Assembly: GCF_029309905.1 (NCBI RefSeq) | Contig: NZ_JARBJP010000001.1 | Coordinates: 372,001 to 436,000 of the forward strand | Direction of reading: 5' to 3' | Source: Brytella acorum | Lineage (GTDB): Bacteria > Pseudomonadota > Alphaproteobacteria > Acetobacterales > Acetobacteraceae | DNA length: 64,000 nucleotides | Part shown: positions 32,949 to 42,205 of the stretch, in pieces | How the letters are laid out: every line of letters begins with the position of its first letter | How positions within the stretch are numbered: position 1 is the stretch's first letter | Translations under genes and position numbers: made by a program | Notes under the pieces: model-generated | Told to the model about the DNA's origin: nothing | Seen by the model: the letters and a program-made list of their open reading frames with translations, nothing else | Databases searched by the model: none

Positions 32949-33164
32949 TTCGTCATCTCCATCCATCACACGCAGTCTATAGTCCGGCGCGGGATAAACT
33001 CAATCCACGTGCCGCAGCGAAACCTGAGTCCTGCTTTCTTGCTGAAACGCTGCCCGAGCGCAACGCGTGGAAGCGGGCGAGGTGCAGATGCGCGTTTGCC
33101 CTGACACGTAATCGTCAGTGAGGTGTGGGACTCATGCAACAGTGCGGCGAGCGCTTCGGCGTGG

Positions 33165-33512
33165 TCACATTTCCGCGCGGCGTGTTCCCAGATCGTCTTC
33201 AACCGGGCTTTTCACGTCGGTAACTTCCAGCTCGATAACCCATAAATCGGGATCGTATCGCCTTTGTCTTTCCAGATAGGAGTCGAGTTCGGCCGGGTCA
33301 CTGACGGCGATTCGCGCCCAGTCCGGTTCATTGTCCGCAAATGACGGGGCTTCACGCAGGACCGCGATCTGGCGCCTGCGATCCATCAGGACCACTATGA
33401 CCGCTCCGGCGTCCTCATCACCACGATGAAGCACCATGGCCGAATGGCCGTGCAGGGCCGTGCGACGGAGCAGGGCGCGTACCCAGAGCCCGCTTTTCAG
33501 CCGCGACGTCAT
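33165..33512 (-). CDS. DUF1491 family protein
   Basis: A 115-residue soluble protein fitting DUF1491 of alphaproteobacteria: RLKSGLWVRALLRRTALHG, the central RGDEDAGAVIVVLMDRR, and the closing YLERQRRYDPDLWVIELEV. The function is unknown. It overlaps the stop of the S41 protease gene by four bases (ATGA), so the two are translated together. Confidence 0.82.
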   Translation of the reverse strand: MTSRLKSGLWVRALLRRTALHGHSAMVLHRGDEDAGAVIVVLMDRRRQIAVLREAPSFADNEPDWARIAVSDPAELDSYLERQRRYDPDLWVIELEVTDVKSPVEDDLGTRRAEM

Positions 33513-35281
33513 TTCGGAGCATCCGCGAGATCATCCGGAATGGCGGTGACGGCGGCGCGGTAAGCCTCTTTCGAGTTCAGAAGCGCGAACGCGGCGTCCA
33601 GATCGGCATCCGTTCCCAGAGCCGCCGGACAATCGCGACGAATATCGAGAATATTGGCGACGGAGAGCGGATAGCGCGCCGCGCGGCTCGCCTTGACCGT
33701 GGCGGCTTCGCTCGATGTGCCGCCGCGCAATGCCCGGAGTTGCCGATCCGTATCTGCGCTTCCGCGCGACGTGCATATCTGCGGCATGACACCCAGCCCC
33801 TGTAGCGGCCATCCGAGGGGCGCCAGAACCCGGCTCCACGTCACGAAAAGCTCGCCGCCATCGGGCATCTGGCCGATGGTCTGGACAAGTCCTTTGCCGA
33901 GCGTGGCGCTGCCGATGACCACGGCACGGCGATGGTCCGCCAGCGCCGCCGCGAGAATCTCGGCGGCGCTGGCCGTACGCCCATCCACCATGATGGCGAT
34001 GGGGGCGCCTTTGGTCATGTCTCCGCCGCGCACGGCCCAGACGTGATTGGCCTGGGGATCGCGCCCCTTCGTGATGACCGCCACACCCTTGTCCAGCAGC
34101 AGAGAGGCGGCCGTCACAGCCTGCTGGAGCACACCGCCCCGGTCGCCCCGAAGATCGAGGATCAAACCGTCCAGCCGGGCGTTCTGTGTGATCTGGTCGA
34201 GATACTGGCTGAGTTCATCGGCCGTATTGGTCGAAAAAGCCGCGATGCGAAGGATGGCGACGTGACCGCGTGTCTGAACGAAAACGGTTTGGGGCGGGAC
34301 CGTGTCGCGCCGCATCGATACGGTTGCACGTCGGCGCCCCGGATCGGCGATCGTGATGGAGACGGCGCTGTCCGCCTCACCGGACAGCCACTGCATGACC
34401 GCCTCCGGAGTGGCGTCGCGCACAGTATGACCATTGACGGCATAGAGACGCTGGCCCGTGTTGACGCCCGCGGCCCATGCGGGGCCGGTTGCGTTGACCG
34501 ACGCGATATAAAGACCCTTCCCGTCGCGTTTGAGCGAGATGCCGATTCCTGCCGATCCGCCGATCCGGTTCGTTCTGTCCTGAACGGCGGGCGTCGGGGC
34601 GATATAGCGCGAGTAAGGATCCAGATGGTTGAAGAGTTCGTCGAAGAAACTCTGGAGAATGGCGCCATCGCCACTGCTTCGCACGGCGTCGGAATGCGAC
34701 CATGCATCCTGTGCGGCATGGACCACCAGAGAGACCCAGCCCGGCACGTCGTTTTCCTGCGGCATCGGATAGCTGCCGATGACCGTCTGGCTATTGATCA
34801 GCTGGACGATGGCGGGCTCGTGCGGTGATTTGGCAGGCACCTCGGTGATCGCCAGAGCAGGGTCTATGGCGGTCAGCCCGTCCAGCCCCCACCAGCACAG
34901 GCGATGCGCGCTGTGAGGGTCGAGAGTGCGAGGCTCTATGAAACGCAACGCACTGGTCAGGACGGCGCCGATCATCGCTCCGTCGAAAGGAGCCGAAACA
35001 GATGACGGAGATTCCGTAGCCGATGTGGCAGTTACGGCCGACGGCGCGCCGGGAAGAGGGTCGGCGTTCGCGGCGCCCTTCGCATCGCCGACGGGCGCTG
35101 TCAGGCTCGAGGCGGCTTTCGGAGCTGTCGCATCAGGCGCGGGAGCGGCGGCCAGTGACAGTCCCGATATTGTGGCGACAAAGCACCGAATGGGAAGAGC
35201 GCGTGTGTCCAACCGGGCGAATACGCCCGATCGACGCCGAGGGACGCCATTTACATGCAGGCCGCGCAGAGGAAAAAACAT
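33509..35281 (-). CDS. S41-family (C-terminal processing) protease with PDZ domain
   Basis: A protein of up to 590 residues. After a long low-complexity N-terminus (Ala/Pro-rich) comes a CtpA-like arrangement: helical FFDELFNHLDPYSRYIAP, a PDZ domain (GIGISLKRDGKGLYIASV...AAGVNTGQRLYAVNG), and the S41 core with VDGRTASAAEILAAAL (nucleophile Ser) and GSATLGKGLVQT (Lys base). It would trim C-termini of periplasmic proteins. The start is doubtful: the ATG at 35281 has no ribosome site and no clean signal peptide; ISGLSLAAAPAPDA further in is the likely membrane or export stretch. It is coupled to DUF1491 downstream and lies behind topA with a large dyad in between. Confidence 0.85.
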   Translation of the reverse strand: MFFPLRGLHVNGVPRRRSGVFARLDTRALPIRCFVATISGLSLAAAPAPDATAPKAASSLTAPVGDAKGAANADPLPGAPSAVTATSATESPSSVSAPFDGAMIGAVLTSALRFIEPRTLDPHSAHRLCWWGLDGLTAIDPALAITEVPAKSPHEPAIVQLINSQTVIGSYPMPQENDVPGWVSLVVHAAQDAWSHSDAVRSSGDGAILQSFFDELFNHLDPYSRYIAPTPAVQDRTNRIGGSAGIGISLKRDGKGLYIASVNATGPAWAAGVNTGQRLYAVNGHTVRDATPEAVMQWLSGEADSAVSITIADPGRRRATVSMRRDTVPPQTVFVQTRGHVAILRIAAFSTNTADELSQYLDQITQNARLDGLILDLRGDRGGVLQQAVTAASLLLDKGVAVITKGRDPQANHVWAVRGGDMTKGAPIAIMVDGRTASAAEILAAALADHRRAVVIGSATLGKGLVQTIGQMPDGGELFVTWSRVLAPLGWPLQGLGVMPQICTSRGSADTDRQLRALRGGTSSEAATVKASRAARYPLSVANILDIRRDCPAALGTDADLDAAFALLNSKEAYRAAVTAIPDDLADAPK

Positions 35282-35317
35282 GCCGTTTTACGAATAACCG
35301 GGTCGGTCCACAGAATG

Positions 35318-35373
35318 GCGCGCCCCAACTGAAATGACGATAGTTGGACGCCATACGACTAAATGGGGCGCGC
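35318..35373. promoter_or_regulatory. Large nested dyad between topA and the S41 protease gene
   Basis: GCGCGCCCCA (35318-35327) and TGGGGCGCGC (35364-35373) are perfect 10-bp complements 36 bases apart. Inside, CCAACT (starting at 35325) can pair with AGTTGG (ending about 35347), which shares bases with the outer stem, so the two foldings compete. It lies in the 156-base gap upstream of the protease gene and downstream of topA. Confidence 0.5.
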
Positions 35374-35437
35374 GGCAGGATACTTCCACCTGTCTGCCGC
35401 ATTTTTGCCCGAATGTGTGGCGGAAAACACGCGTCCG

Positions 35438-38107
35438 TCAGGACGTTTTTCCTGATGGTACCTTGGCTTTTGCTGCTTTGGCCGTTTTCGTCGTCTTGAC
35501 GGATGTTTTGGTTTTGGCGGTCGTCGGCTTCTTTTTCGCAGGCTGTTTCTTCGACTCGCCCGTCGCAGCCTTTGCCGCCGGTTTGCGGGTAACGCGGCCC
35601 TTGGCCTTCAGTGGCTTGCCCTTTTCGGCCAGAAGCGCGACCGCCTCTTCCATCGTCACATCATCCATGTCCTGACCCTTGGGCAGGTTGGCGATGAGCT
35701 GGCCATGCTGAACGTACGGGCCGAAGCGGCCCTTGCGGACCATGACCGGTTCCTTGTCCGCGGGATGCGGACCGAGATTGCGGATTGAGGCCAGTTTCTT
35801 CGCGAGGCAGTCCACCGCCCTGTTGAGGCCGATCGTGAGAACGTCATCGTCCGCGTCGAGAGAGCCATAGATCGCACCCATCTTCACATAGGGTCCAAAG
35901 CGTCCCAACCCGGCTTCGATCGGCTCGCCCAGGTCGGGATGGACCCCGATCAGACGCGGCAGCGACAGGAGGCCCAGCGCCTGATCGAGCGTCAGCTTGT
36001 CGCCTTCCAGCCCTTTGGGAATGGTCGTCCGCTTGGGCTTAATCTTCTTGTTCTCGGGGTCCGCCTCGCCCTGCTGGATATAGAGGCCGTAAGGCCCGCG
36101 CCGGACTGTGACGTCCTGACCCGTCGCGGGGTCCTGCCCGAGGATTTTCATGCCATCCTTGAGCGCGCCGCCATCATCCGCATCGTCGGCGATGAGCCGA
36201 CGGGTGAACTGGCATGTCGGGTAGTTGGAGCAGCCTATGAACGCCCCGAATTTTCCCAGACGCAGGCCCAGGCGTCCGGTACCGCAGGCCGTGCACTGGC
36301 GCGGATCGGAACCGTCTTCACGGGCCGGAAAGAAATAGGCGCCGAGATCCTCATCGAGCGCGTCGATGACATCCGAGATCTTGAGATCTTTCGTCTGTTC
36401 TACGGCGTGCGAAAAGTCGCCCCAGAAAGCGCGCATGACGTCATGCCAGTCCGCGCGTCCGCCTGAGATGTCGTCCAGCTGCTCTTCGAGACTCGCTGTG
36501 AAATTCGTATCGACATAGCGTTCGAAGAACGACACGAGGAACGCCGTGACGAGCCGTCCACGATCCTCGGGAATGAAGCGGCGGTTCTCGAGGCGGACAT
36601 AAGTGCGGTCGCGCAATACGCTGAGAATCGAGGCATAGGTCGAGGGGCGGCCAATGCCGATCTCTTCCATGCGCTTGACGAGGCTCGCTTCGGAGTACCG
36701 CGGCGGCGGCTGGGTAAAATGCTGTTCGGCCAGCGCGCCCAGATTTTTCAGCCTGTCGCCGTCCTGCATGGCGGGCAGAACACGACCCTCATCGTCATCG
36801 GTCTTCGAGTCGTCGCGACCTTCGATATAGAGCTTGAGAAAGCCCTCGAAGGCGATGATCGAGCCGGTGGCGCGCAGAATGGTCTGTTTCGTGGCGTCGG
36901 CCAGCTCCACGATGACCTGGTCGAGTTCCGCTGACTGCATCTGCGATGCGACGGCGCGCTTCCAGACGAGTTCGTAGAGGCGGCGCTGCTCGTCCGTCAG
37001 ATAACGCGCGACTTCGGCTGGAGAACGGGTCACGTCGGTCGGCCGGACGGCCTCATGCGCTTCCTGGGCGTTCTTGGCCTTGGACGAATAGAAGCGGGGC
37101 TTTTCGGGCACGAACGCGGCCCCGATGGCCTGACCGATATGGGCGCGGATGGCGGTGATGGCTTCATTGGCCATCTGAACGCCGTCGGTTCGCATATAGG
37201 TGATGAGGCCGAACGTCTCACCACCGATATCAACGCCTTCGTAGAGCTGCTGGGCGGCCCGCATGGTCGTCTGCGCGCTCATGCCGAGCTTGCGCGAAGC
37301 CTCCTGCTGGAGCGTCGACGTCGTAAAGGGCGGGGGCGGATTGCGCTTGACCTTGCGGCGCTCGACCGACTGGACCGTGAACTGCCCCGACGACACGGCA
37401 TCGCGTGCCGCATGCGCCAGATCTTCGTTCGGCAGGTCGAACTGTTCGAGCTTCCTGCCCTGAAGCTGCGTCAGGCGCGCCGTGAATTTCGCGTGGCCGG
37501 GGGTCTCGAAGTCCCCCGTGACGGTCCAGTATTCGCGCGTCTTGAAGACTTCGATCTCGGCTTCGCGCTCGCAGATGAGGCGTAGCGAAACGGACTGCAC
37601 GCGCCCCGCGCTCCGGCTGCCCGGCAGCTTGCGCCATAAAACGGGTGAGAGCGTGAAGCCCACGAGATAATCCAGCGCACGGCGCGCGAGATAGGCCTCG
37701 ATCAGCGGCAGGTCGAGATCCCGGGGATGCGCCATCGCGGTCTTGATGGCGCTCTTGGTGATTTCGTTGAACGTGACGCGCTGGACGTCGATGTTCTTGA
37801 GCAGGTTCTTTTCCTGCAACGCGGCCCGCACATGCCATGAGATCGCCTCGCCTTCACGGTCCGGGTCAGTGGCCAGATAGAGATGCTTGGCGCCTTTGAG
37901 CGCCTTGGCGATCGTCGCAATCTGCTTGGCGCCGCGCTCATCGGTCTGCCAGTCCATCGCGAAATTTTCGTCCGGACGTACGCTGCCATCCTTGGGAGGC
38001 AGGTCCCGCACGTGACCGAAGGAAGCGATGACCGTATAGCCGTCGCCAAGATATTTGTTGATGGTCTTTGCCTTGGCCGGGCTTTCGACCACTACGACGT
38101 CCGTCAT
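35438..38107 (-). CDS. topA: DNA topoisomerase I
   Basis: An 889-residue type IA topoisomerase that relaxes negative supercoils. The Toprim domain opens with VVVESPAKAKTINKYLG and includes ATDPDREGEAISWH. The active-site tyrosine is in FGLITYMRTDG. A four-cysteine zinc ribbon (CTACG ... CSNYPTC) follows, then repeated DUF-type GRFGPYV blocks. The tail after about residue 845 is a lysine/alanine/threonine-rich low-complexity stretch that probably binds DNA. It is the last gene of the gltX-to-topA run, 30 bases after dprA. Confidence 0.96.
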   Translation of the reverse strand: MTDVVVVESPAKAKTINKYLGDGYTVIASFGHVRDLPPKDGSVRPDENFAMDWQTDERGAKQIATIAKALKGAKHLYLATDPDREGEAISWHVRAALQEKNLLKNIDVQRVTFNEITKSAIKTAMAHPRDLDLPLIEAYLARRALDYLVGFTLSPVLWRKLPGSRSAGRVQSVSLRLICEREAEIEVFKTREYWTVTGDFETPGHAKFTARLTQLQGRKLEQFDLPNEDLAHAARDAVSSGQFTVQSVERRKVKRNPPPPFTTSTLQQEASRKLGMSAQTTMRAAQQLYEGVDIGGETFGLITYMRTDGVQMANEAITAIRAHIGQAIGAAFVPEKPRFYSSKAKNAQEAHEAVRPTDVTRSPAEVARYLTDEQRRLYELVWKRAVASQMQSAELDQVIVELADATKQTILRATGSIIAFEGFLKLYIEGRDDSKTDDDEGRVLPAMQDGDRLKNLGALAEQHFTQPPPRYSEASLVKRMEEIGIGRPSTYASILSVLRDRTYVRLENRRFIPEDRGRLVTAFLVSFFERYVDTNFTASLEEQLDDISGGRADWHDVMRAFWGDFSHAVEQTKDLKISDVIDALDEDLGAYFFPAREDGSDPRQCTACGTGRLGLRLGKFGAFIGCSNYPTCQFTRRLIADDADDGGALKDGMKILGQDPATGQDVTVRRGPYGLYIQQGEADPENKKIKPKRTTIPKGLEGDKLTLDQALGLLSLPRLIGVHPDLGEPIEAGLGRFGPYVKMGAIYGSLDADDDVLTIGLNRAVDCLAKKLASIRNLGPHPADKEPVMVRKGRFGPYVQHGQLIANLPKGQDMDDVTMEEAVALLAEKGKPLKAKGRVTRKPAAKAATGESKKQPAKKKPTTAKTKTSVKTTKTAKAAKAKVPSGKTS

Positions 38108-38137
38108 CTTTACTCCGGTTCTCCTCGGGGCGTCGTT

Positions 38138-39292
38138 CTACTGGCGCTCCTGCGGCAACGACACCACTTGTCCGCCGGGCAGCAACGCGGCAAAGCCGCC
38201 AAGCTCAAGTTCCGACAACGCGGCGACGACCACCGATACGGAGAACTGGCAGCGGCTTACGATATCGTCAACTGGTATAGGCGTCGGCGAGAGCAGTTCT
38301 CTGACATGTTCGAGTGCTTTTTCGCTCGGCGGAGGTCTGTCGGGCGGCGGTTTTCGGGCCGGTGTTAGAGACGCCACCGTATAAGGAGCGTGTGGAGCGG
38401 GTCCGTTCGAGGGGCGAGAAAGTCCTGAAACGCCATGACCTGGAAGATGCGCCAGAATGTCACTGACTGTTTCGGTCAGGATGGCGCCGTCACGCAGCAG
38501 GGCGTTGCTTCCGCGGGATCGCGGGTCCAGAGGCGATCCGGGCACGGCGAAAAGTTCGCGCCCATAGGACTGGGCCAGACGCGCGGTGATCAATGTGCCG
38601 GAGTGAAACGCAGCTTCCACGATGACGGAACCCAGCGTGATCCCGGCGATCAGGCGGTTGCGACGGGGAAAGTGCCGACTTTGCGGCGTCGTCCCGAGCG
38701 GTGCTTCGGTGACGAGGCAGCCTTTTTCCGCAATCTCCGCCTGAAGCGCGGCATGTTCGGAAGGGTAGACACGGTCCAGGCCCCCCGCGATCGCGGCGAC
38801 GGTCAATCCGGCATGCAGGGAGGCCCGATGCGCCGCGGCATCAATTCCGCGTGCAAGGCCCGAGACCACGCATAATCCCGCGCCCGCGAGCCCGGCAGCG
38901 AGGGCTTCCGACATCCGGATACCGGCGGCCGACGCATTGCGTGCGCCGACAATTCCGATGCCGGGGGTCGATAGAAGCGCAGCGTTCCCCATGACGGAGA
39001 GAACGGGTGGCGCATCGTTGATATCCGATAACAGGGCCGGATAATCCGGGTCGCCCCACACGATCAGGCGTCCGCCCAGGCGGGCGGTCGCAGCGATCTC
39101 GTCCTCGATATGAACGATGGTCGGAACATGAAGGGCCTGACGTCCGGCGCGCGCGACATCATGAGGCAAGGCGTCAAGTGCGGCGCGTGCATTTCCGTGG
39201 CGAGCCAGGAGCCGCCTGAAATTGACGGGGCCGATTCCATCGGTTCGGGCGAGACGGATGAGATCAATGCGGTCGGACGTCATGCGGGTCAT
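38138..39292 (-). CDS. dprA: DNA-processing protein DprA
   Basis: A 384-residue Rossmann-like protein that loads RecA on incoming single-stranded DNA in transformation. Core motifs are PPVLSVMGNAALL, the conserved GIVGARNASAAGIRMSEALAAGLA, VSGLARGIDAAAHRASLH and PRRNRLIAGITLGSVIVEA. A C-terminal winged-helix part (PVDDIVSRCQFSVSVVVAAL) is present. The start could also be nine bases in (MTSDRIDL). It follows plsY and precedes topA, the usual alphaproteobacterial order. Confidence 0.93.
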   Translation of the reverse strand: MTRMTSDRIDLIRLARTDGIGPVNFRRLLARHGNARAALDALPHDVARAGRQALHVPTIVHIEDEIAATARLGGRLIVWGDPDYPALLSDINDAPPVLSVMGNAALLSTPGIGIVGARNASAAGIRMSEALAAGLAGAGLCVVSGLARGIDAAAHRASLHAGLTVAAIAGGLDRVYPSEHAALQAEIAEKGCLVTEAPLGTTPQSRHFPRRNRLIAGITLGSVIVEAAFHSGTLITARLAQSYGRELFAVPGSPLDPRSRGSNALLRDGAILTETVSDILAHLPGHGVSGLSRPSNGPAPHAPYTVASLTPARKPPPDRPPPSEKALEHVRELLSPTPIPVDDIVSRCQFSVSVVVAALSELELGGFAALLPGGQVVSLPQERQ

Positions 39293-39327
39293 GGCCGGAG
39301 ACTGCGGTCATGATGGTAAAGGTGTGG

Positions 39328-39972
39328 TTAACGAGTATCTTTCGTGTCGTTTTTTTTGCTGTCTGTAAGCTGGATGTGTGATTCCTGCCCCGAAATCAGG
39401 CGAGCGATATTGCCCTGATGGCGCACGAGAATCAGCAAGGTCAGCAGCGTCGTGGCGATGGGAACAGGCGTTGCGAAGGGCCTGTGAGTCAGCAGCGTCA
39501 CGAACACCGGTGCGAAGCAGAACGCCGCCAATGCGCCTGCCGAGGAAATCCGGCTGAGACGCGCGACCAGCAGCCAGACGAGGCAGCACAGAGCGCCCGC
39601 TGGCCAGCAAAGCGCCCAGATAACGCCAAGCCCTGTCGCCACGCCCTTGCCGCCCCGGAAGCCGAGCCAGATCGGAAAACAATGGCCGATCACCACGGCA
39701 ATGGCGGCGACGGCCATGCCTGTATCGATATCCTCTCCGCCGCATATCACGCGCGCGGCCAAGACCGCCGCGGCACCCTTCAGCGCGTCCAGAAGCAGGG
39801 TGGCCGCAGCGAGACCCTTGCGTCCGGTTCGCAGGACGTTGGTCGCGCCGATATTGCCTGAACCGATCTTGCGGATGTCGCCAACCCCCGCCGCGCGACT
39901 CAGCAACAGGCCAAAGGGGATGCTGCCGAACAGATAGGCGATGGCGGCGGCGACTCCCAGGGTGGCGGTCAT
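39328..39972 (-). CDS. plsY: Glycerol-3-phosphate acyltransferase PlsY
   Basis: A 214-residue inner-membrane enzyme that transfers acyl from acyl-phosphate to glycerol-3-phosphate, the first acylation of phospholipid synthesis. Five membrane helices and the three conserved loops are visible: YLFGSIPFGLLLSR, GSGNIGATNVLRTG and HCFPIWLGFRGGKGVATGLG. The C-terminus is a polar tail. The ATG at 39972 overlaps the stop of the pyrC-like gene by four bases. The pairing with dprA and topA is characteristic. Confidence 0.94.
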   Translation of the reverse strand: MTATLGVAAAIAYLFGSIPFGLLLSRAAGVGDIRKIGSGNIGATNVLRTGRKGLAAATLLLDALKGAAAVLAARVICGGEDIDTGMAVAAIAVVIGHCFPIWLGFRGGKGVATGLGVIWALCWPAGALCCLVWLLVARLSRISSAGALAAFCFAPVFVTLLTHRPFATPVPIATTLLTLLILVRHQGNIARLISGQESHIQLTDSKKNDTKDTR

Positions 39973-41261
39973 GAACGTCCGGCCTCGAAAACCGGAACGC
40001 CATTCTTCCACGTGCCCAGAACGGCCCCACGCAGCTCGTGGTGATCGAAGGGCGTGTTCTGGGCGCGCCCCGGCAGTTTGCCCGATTCGACCACCCACGC
40101 CGCTCCCGGGTCGAAAAGGCACAGATCGGCGCTCGCGCCCGGGGCCAGTGTCCCCGCGCTGCTGCCCAGAAGGCGCGCGGGACCGAGAGTCAGAAGCGAC
40201 AGGGCGCGTTCGAGCGACAGGGCCCCGGTCTGCACCTGTCCGAGCGTCACGCCCAGCAGCGTGACAAGGCCCGTGCCTCCGGCGGCCGCCTGCGCGAAGG
40301 GCAGGCGCTTGTCGTCCGCATCCCATGGCATGTGATCGGACGCGATGGCGTCGATCGTGCCGTCGGCGAGCCCCATGCCAATGGCCTGCCGATCGGCCTC
40401 GGCGCGCAGGGGCGGGGAGAGCTTCGCGTAGGTCCGGTAGTCCCGAATGGCGCTCTCTTCGAGGGCGAAATAGGGCGGGGCCGTATCGCAGGTGACGAGC
40501 AGGCCGCGCGCCTTGGCGCGGCGGATGAGATCGAGGCCTTCCGAGGTCGAGACATGGCCGAAATGCAGACGCCCGCCCGTCATCTCGGCGAGGCGAATGT
40601 CACGGGCGATCAGGATGGCTTCAGCCGCCGCCGGAATCTGTGGCAGGCCCAGTTTGGTCGCCAGCGCTCCGGCGGTCGCGCAGCCGCCCCGCGCCAGAGA
40701 CGGATCTTCCGGATGCTGAACGATCAGGGCGTCGATGCCTTGGGCGTAAGACAGAAGGAGGCGCATGCGCTTCGTGTCCGCGATGGCCCGCGTGCCGTCC
40801 GTAAACGCCACCGCCCCGGCTTCGCGTAGCATGGCCATTTCGGCCATCTCTTCTCCGTCACAGCCCTTGGTCAGCGCCCCGTACGGCAGAATGCTGACAA
40901 GGCCCGTCTCTTCGCCGCGCGTGCGGAGCAGACGAACGAGCGAGGGATCGTCAATGGCAGGGCGCGAGTTCGGCAGGACGGCGATCGTGGTCACGCCGCC
41001 CGCGGCGGCCGCGCGCGCGCAGGAGGCGATCGTCTCGCGATATTCGAAGCCCGGCTCGCCGATCGAGACGCGCATGTCCACGAAGCCCGGGGTCAGCACG
41101 GCCCCGTTGCCCTCGATCGTCCGCGTGCCTTCGGGCGTGCCTTCCGCGCCGACAGCATCACGAGCGGCAATGTGACCGTCGCGCACGAGCAGGCGTCCCG
41201 GCGTCAGGCTTTCCGTTTCAGGGTCGAACAGCCGGACGTTTTCGAAAAGAATCGTGCTCAT
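39969..41261 (-). CDS. Dihydroorotase homologue lacking the HxH metal motif (probable PyrX/PyrC')
   Basis: A 430-residue amidohydrolase of the type I dihydroorotase family. Fold landmarks are [43 protein letters not shown] and IASDHMPW. Active dihydroorotases carry D-x-H-x-H in the first strand; here residues 62-66 read DMRVS, so both histidines are missing. The later histidine and aspartate sites remain. In pseudomonads such a PyrC' is catalytically dead but needed for the aspartate transcarbamoylase complex. That reading fits here because pyrB is directly upstream with an ATGA overlap. An active pyrC should exist elsewhere. Cytoplasmic. Confidence 0.85.
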   Translation of the reverse strand: MSTILFENVRLFDPETESLTPGRLLVRDGHIAARDAVGAEGTPEGTRTIEGNGAVLTPGFVDMRVSIGEPGFEYRETIASCARAAAAGGVTTIAVLPNSRPAIDDPSLVRLLRTRGEETGLVSILPYGALTKGCDGEEMAEMAMLREAGAVAFTDGTRAIADTKRMRLLLSYAQGIDALIVQHPEDPSLARGGCATAGALATKLGLPQIPAAAEAILIARDIRLAEMTGGRLHFGHVSTSEGLDLIRRAKARGLLVTCDTAPPYFALEESAIRDYRTYAKLSPPLRAEADRQAIGMGLADGTIDAIASDHMPWDADDKRLPFAQAAAGGTGLVTLLGVTLGQVQTGALSLERALSLLTLGPARLLGSSAGTLAPGASADLCLFDPGAAWVVESGKLPGRAQNTPFDHHELRGAVLGTWKNGVPVFEAGRS

Positions 41262-42205
41262 GTTGGCACCCGCATGCGTGACAGTCGCTCCAGCACCGCC
41301 ATGCGTACGGCGACGCCCATCTCGACCTGCTCCTGAATGACGCTCTGCACCGAGTCGGCGACGTCGGAGGCGATTTCGACACCGCGATTCATCGGACCAG
41401 GATGCATGACCAGCGCGCCGGATCTGGCGAGGGCGAGGCGGCGCTGATCCAGCCCGTAAAAGCGGAAGAATTCGCGGGCGCTCGGAACGAGGCCGGCCCC
41501 CATGCGCTCCTTCTGGAGCCGCAGCATCATGACGACATCCGCGCCCGCGAGCCCGTCTTCCATGTTGTGATGGACTTCGACATTGCCCAGCGAGGCGATG
41601 GAAGAGGGCACGAGCGTCGGCGGTCCGACGACGCGGATCGTGCTGCCCATGGCCGTCAGGAGGTGGATGTTCGAGCGCACCACACGGCTGTGCCCCACAT
41701 CGCCGCAGATCGCGACTGTAAGCCCCGAGAGGGTACCGAGATGACGGCGCATCGTCAGCGCGTCGAGGAGCGCCTGCGTCGGGTGTTCGTGCATCCCGTC
41801 GCCCGCATTGACCACGCAGGCATCGACCTTGCGCGCCAGAAGCGCGGGCGCTCCCGAGGCCGCGTGACGCACGACCAGCAGGTCGCAGCGCATGGCGTTG
41901 AGGGTGGCCGCCGTGTCGAGGAGCGTCTCGCCCTTGTTCACGGAGGAATTGGCGACGGACATGTTGATGACGTCCGCGCCGAGGCGCTTGCCCGCAAGCT
42001 CGAAACTCGTGCGCGTGCGGGTGCTGTCCTCGAAAAAGAGATTGATGAGCGTGCGTCCGCGCAACGCCTCGCGGGGCGCCTTCCGGGACCGCGAAAGAAG
42101 GGCATAGCTGGCGGCGAGATCGAGAAAAGGCTCGATTTCGGCGGCGCTCATGCCCTCAAGCGCGAGAAGGTGGTGCGGGGCGTTCACGGATGCAGGCTCA
42201 GCCAT
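41258..42205 (-). CDS. pyrB: Aspartate carbamoyltransferase catalytic subunit
   Basis: A 315-residue enzyme joining carbamoyl phosphate and aspartate in pyrimidine synthesis. The carbamoyl-phosphate motif is [13 protein letters not shown], followed by [17 protein letters not shown] and the final [12 protein letters not shown]. The ATG at 42205 ([12 protein letters not shown]) overlaps the gltX coding end by eight bases; an in-frame start 15 codons earlier would lie deeper in gltX. It is coupled to the dihydroorotase-like gene downstream, with which it probably forms a stable complex. Confidence 0.95.
   Translation of the reverse strand: MAEPASVNAPHHLLALEGMSAAEIEPFLDLAASYALLSRSRKAPREALRGRTLINLFFEDSTRTRTSFELAGKRLGADVINMSVANSSVNKGETLLDTAATLNAMRCDLLVVRHAASGAPALLARKVDACVVNAGDGMHEHPTQALLDALTMRRHLGTLSGLTVAICGDVGHSRVVRSNIHLLTAMGSTIRVVGPPTLVPSSIASLGNVEVHHNMEDGLAGADVVMMLRLQKERMGAGLVPSAREFFRFYGLDQRRLALARSGALVMHPGPMNRGVEIASDVADSVQSVIQEQVEMGVAVRMAVLERLSRMRVPT

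Noticed and set aside
31926-33104. 392-codon forward frame opposite the OmpA-type gene
   Set aside because: The reverse strand encodes a full signal peptide, barrel and OmpA domain; the forward frame has no recognisable motif.
35438-35620. Low-complexity stretch at the topA 3' end
   Set aside because: It encodes the Lys/Ala/Thr tail of topoisomerase I, common in alphaproteobacteria.
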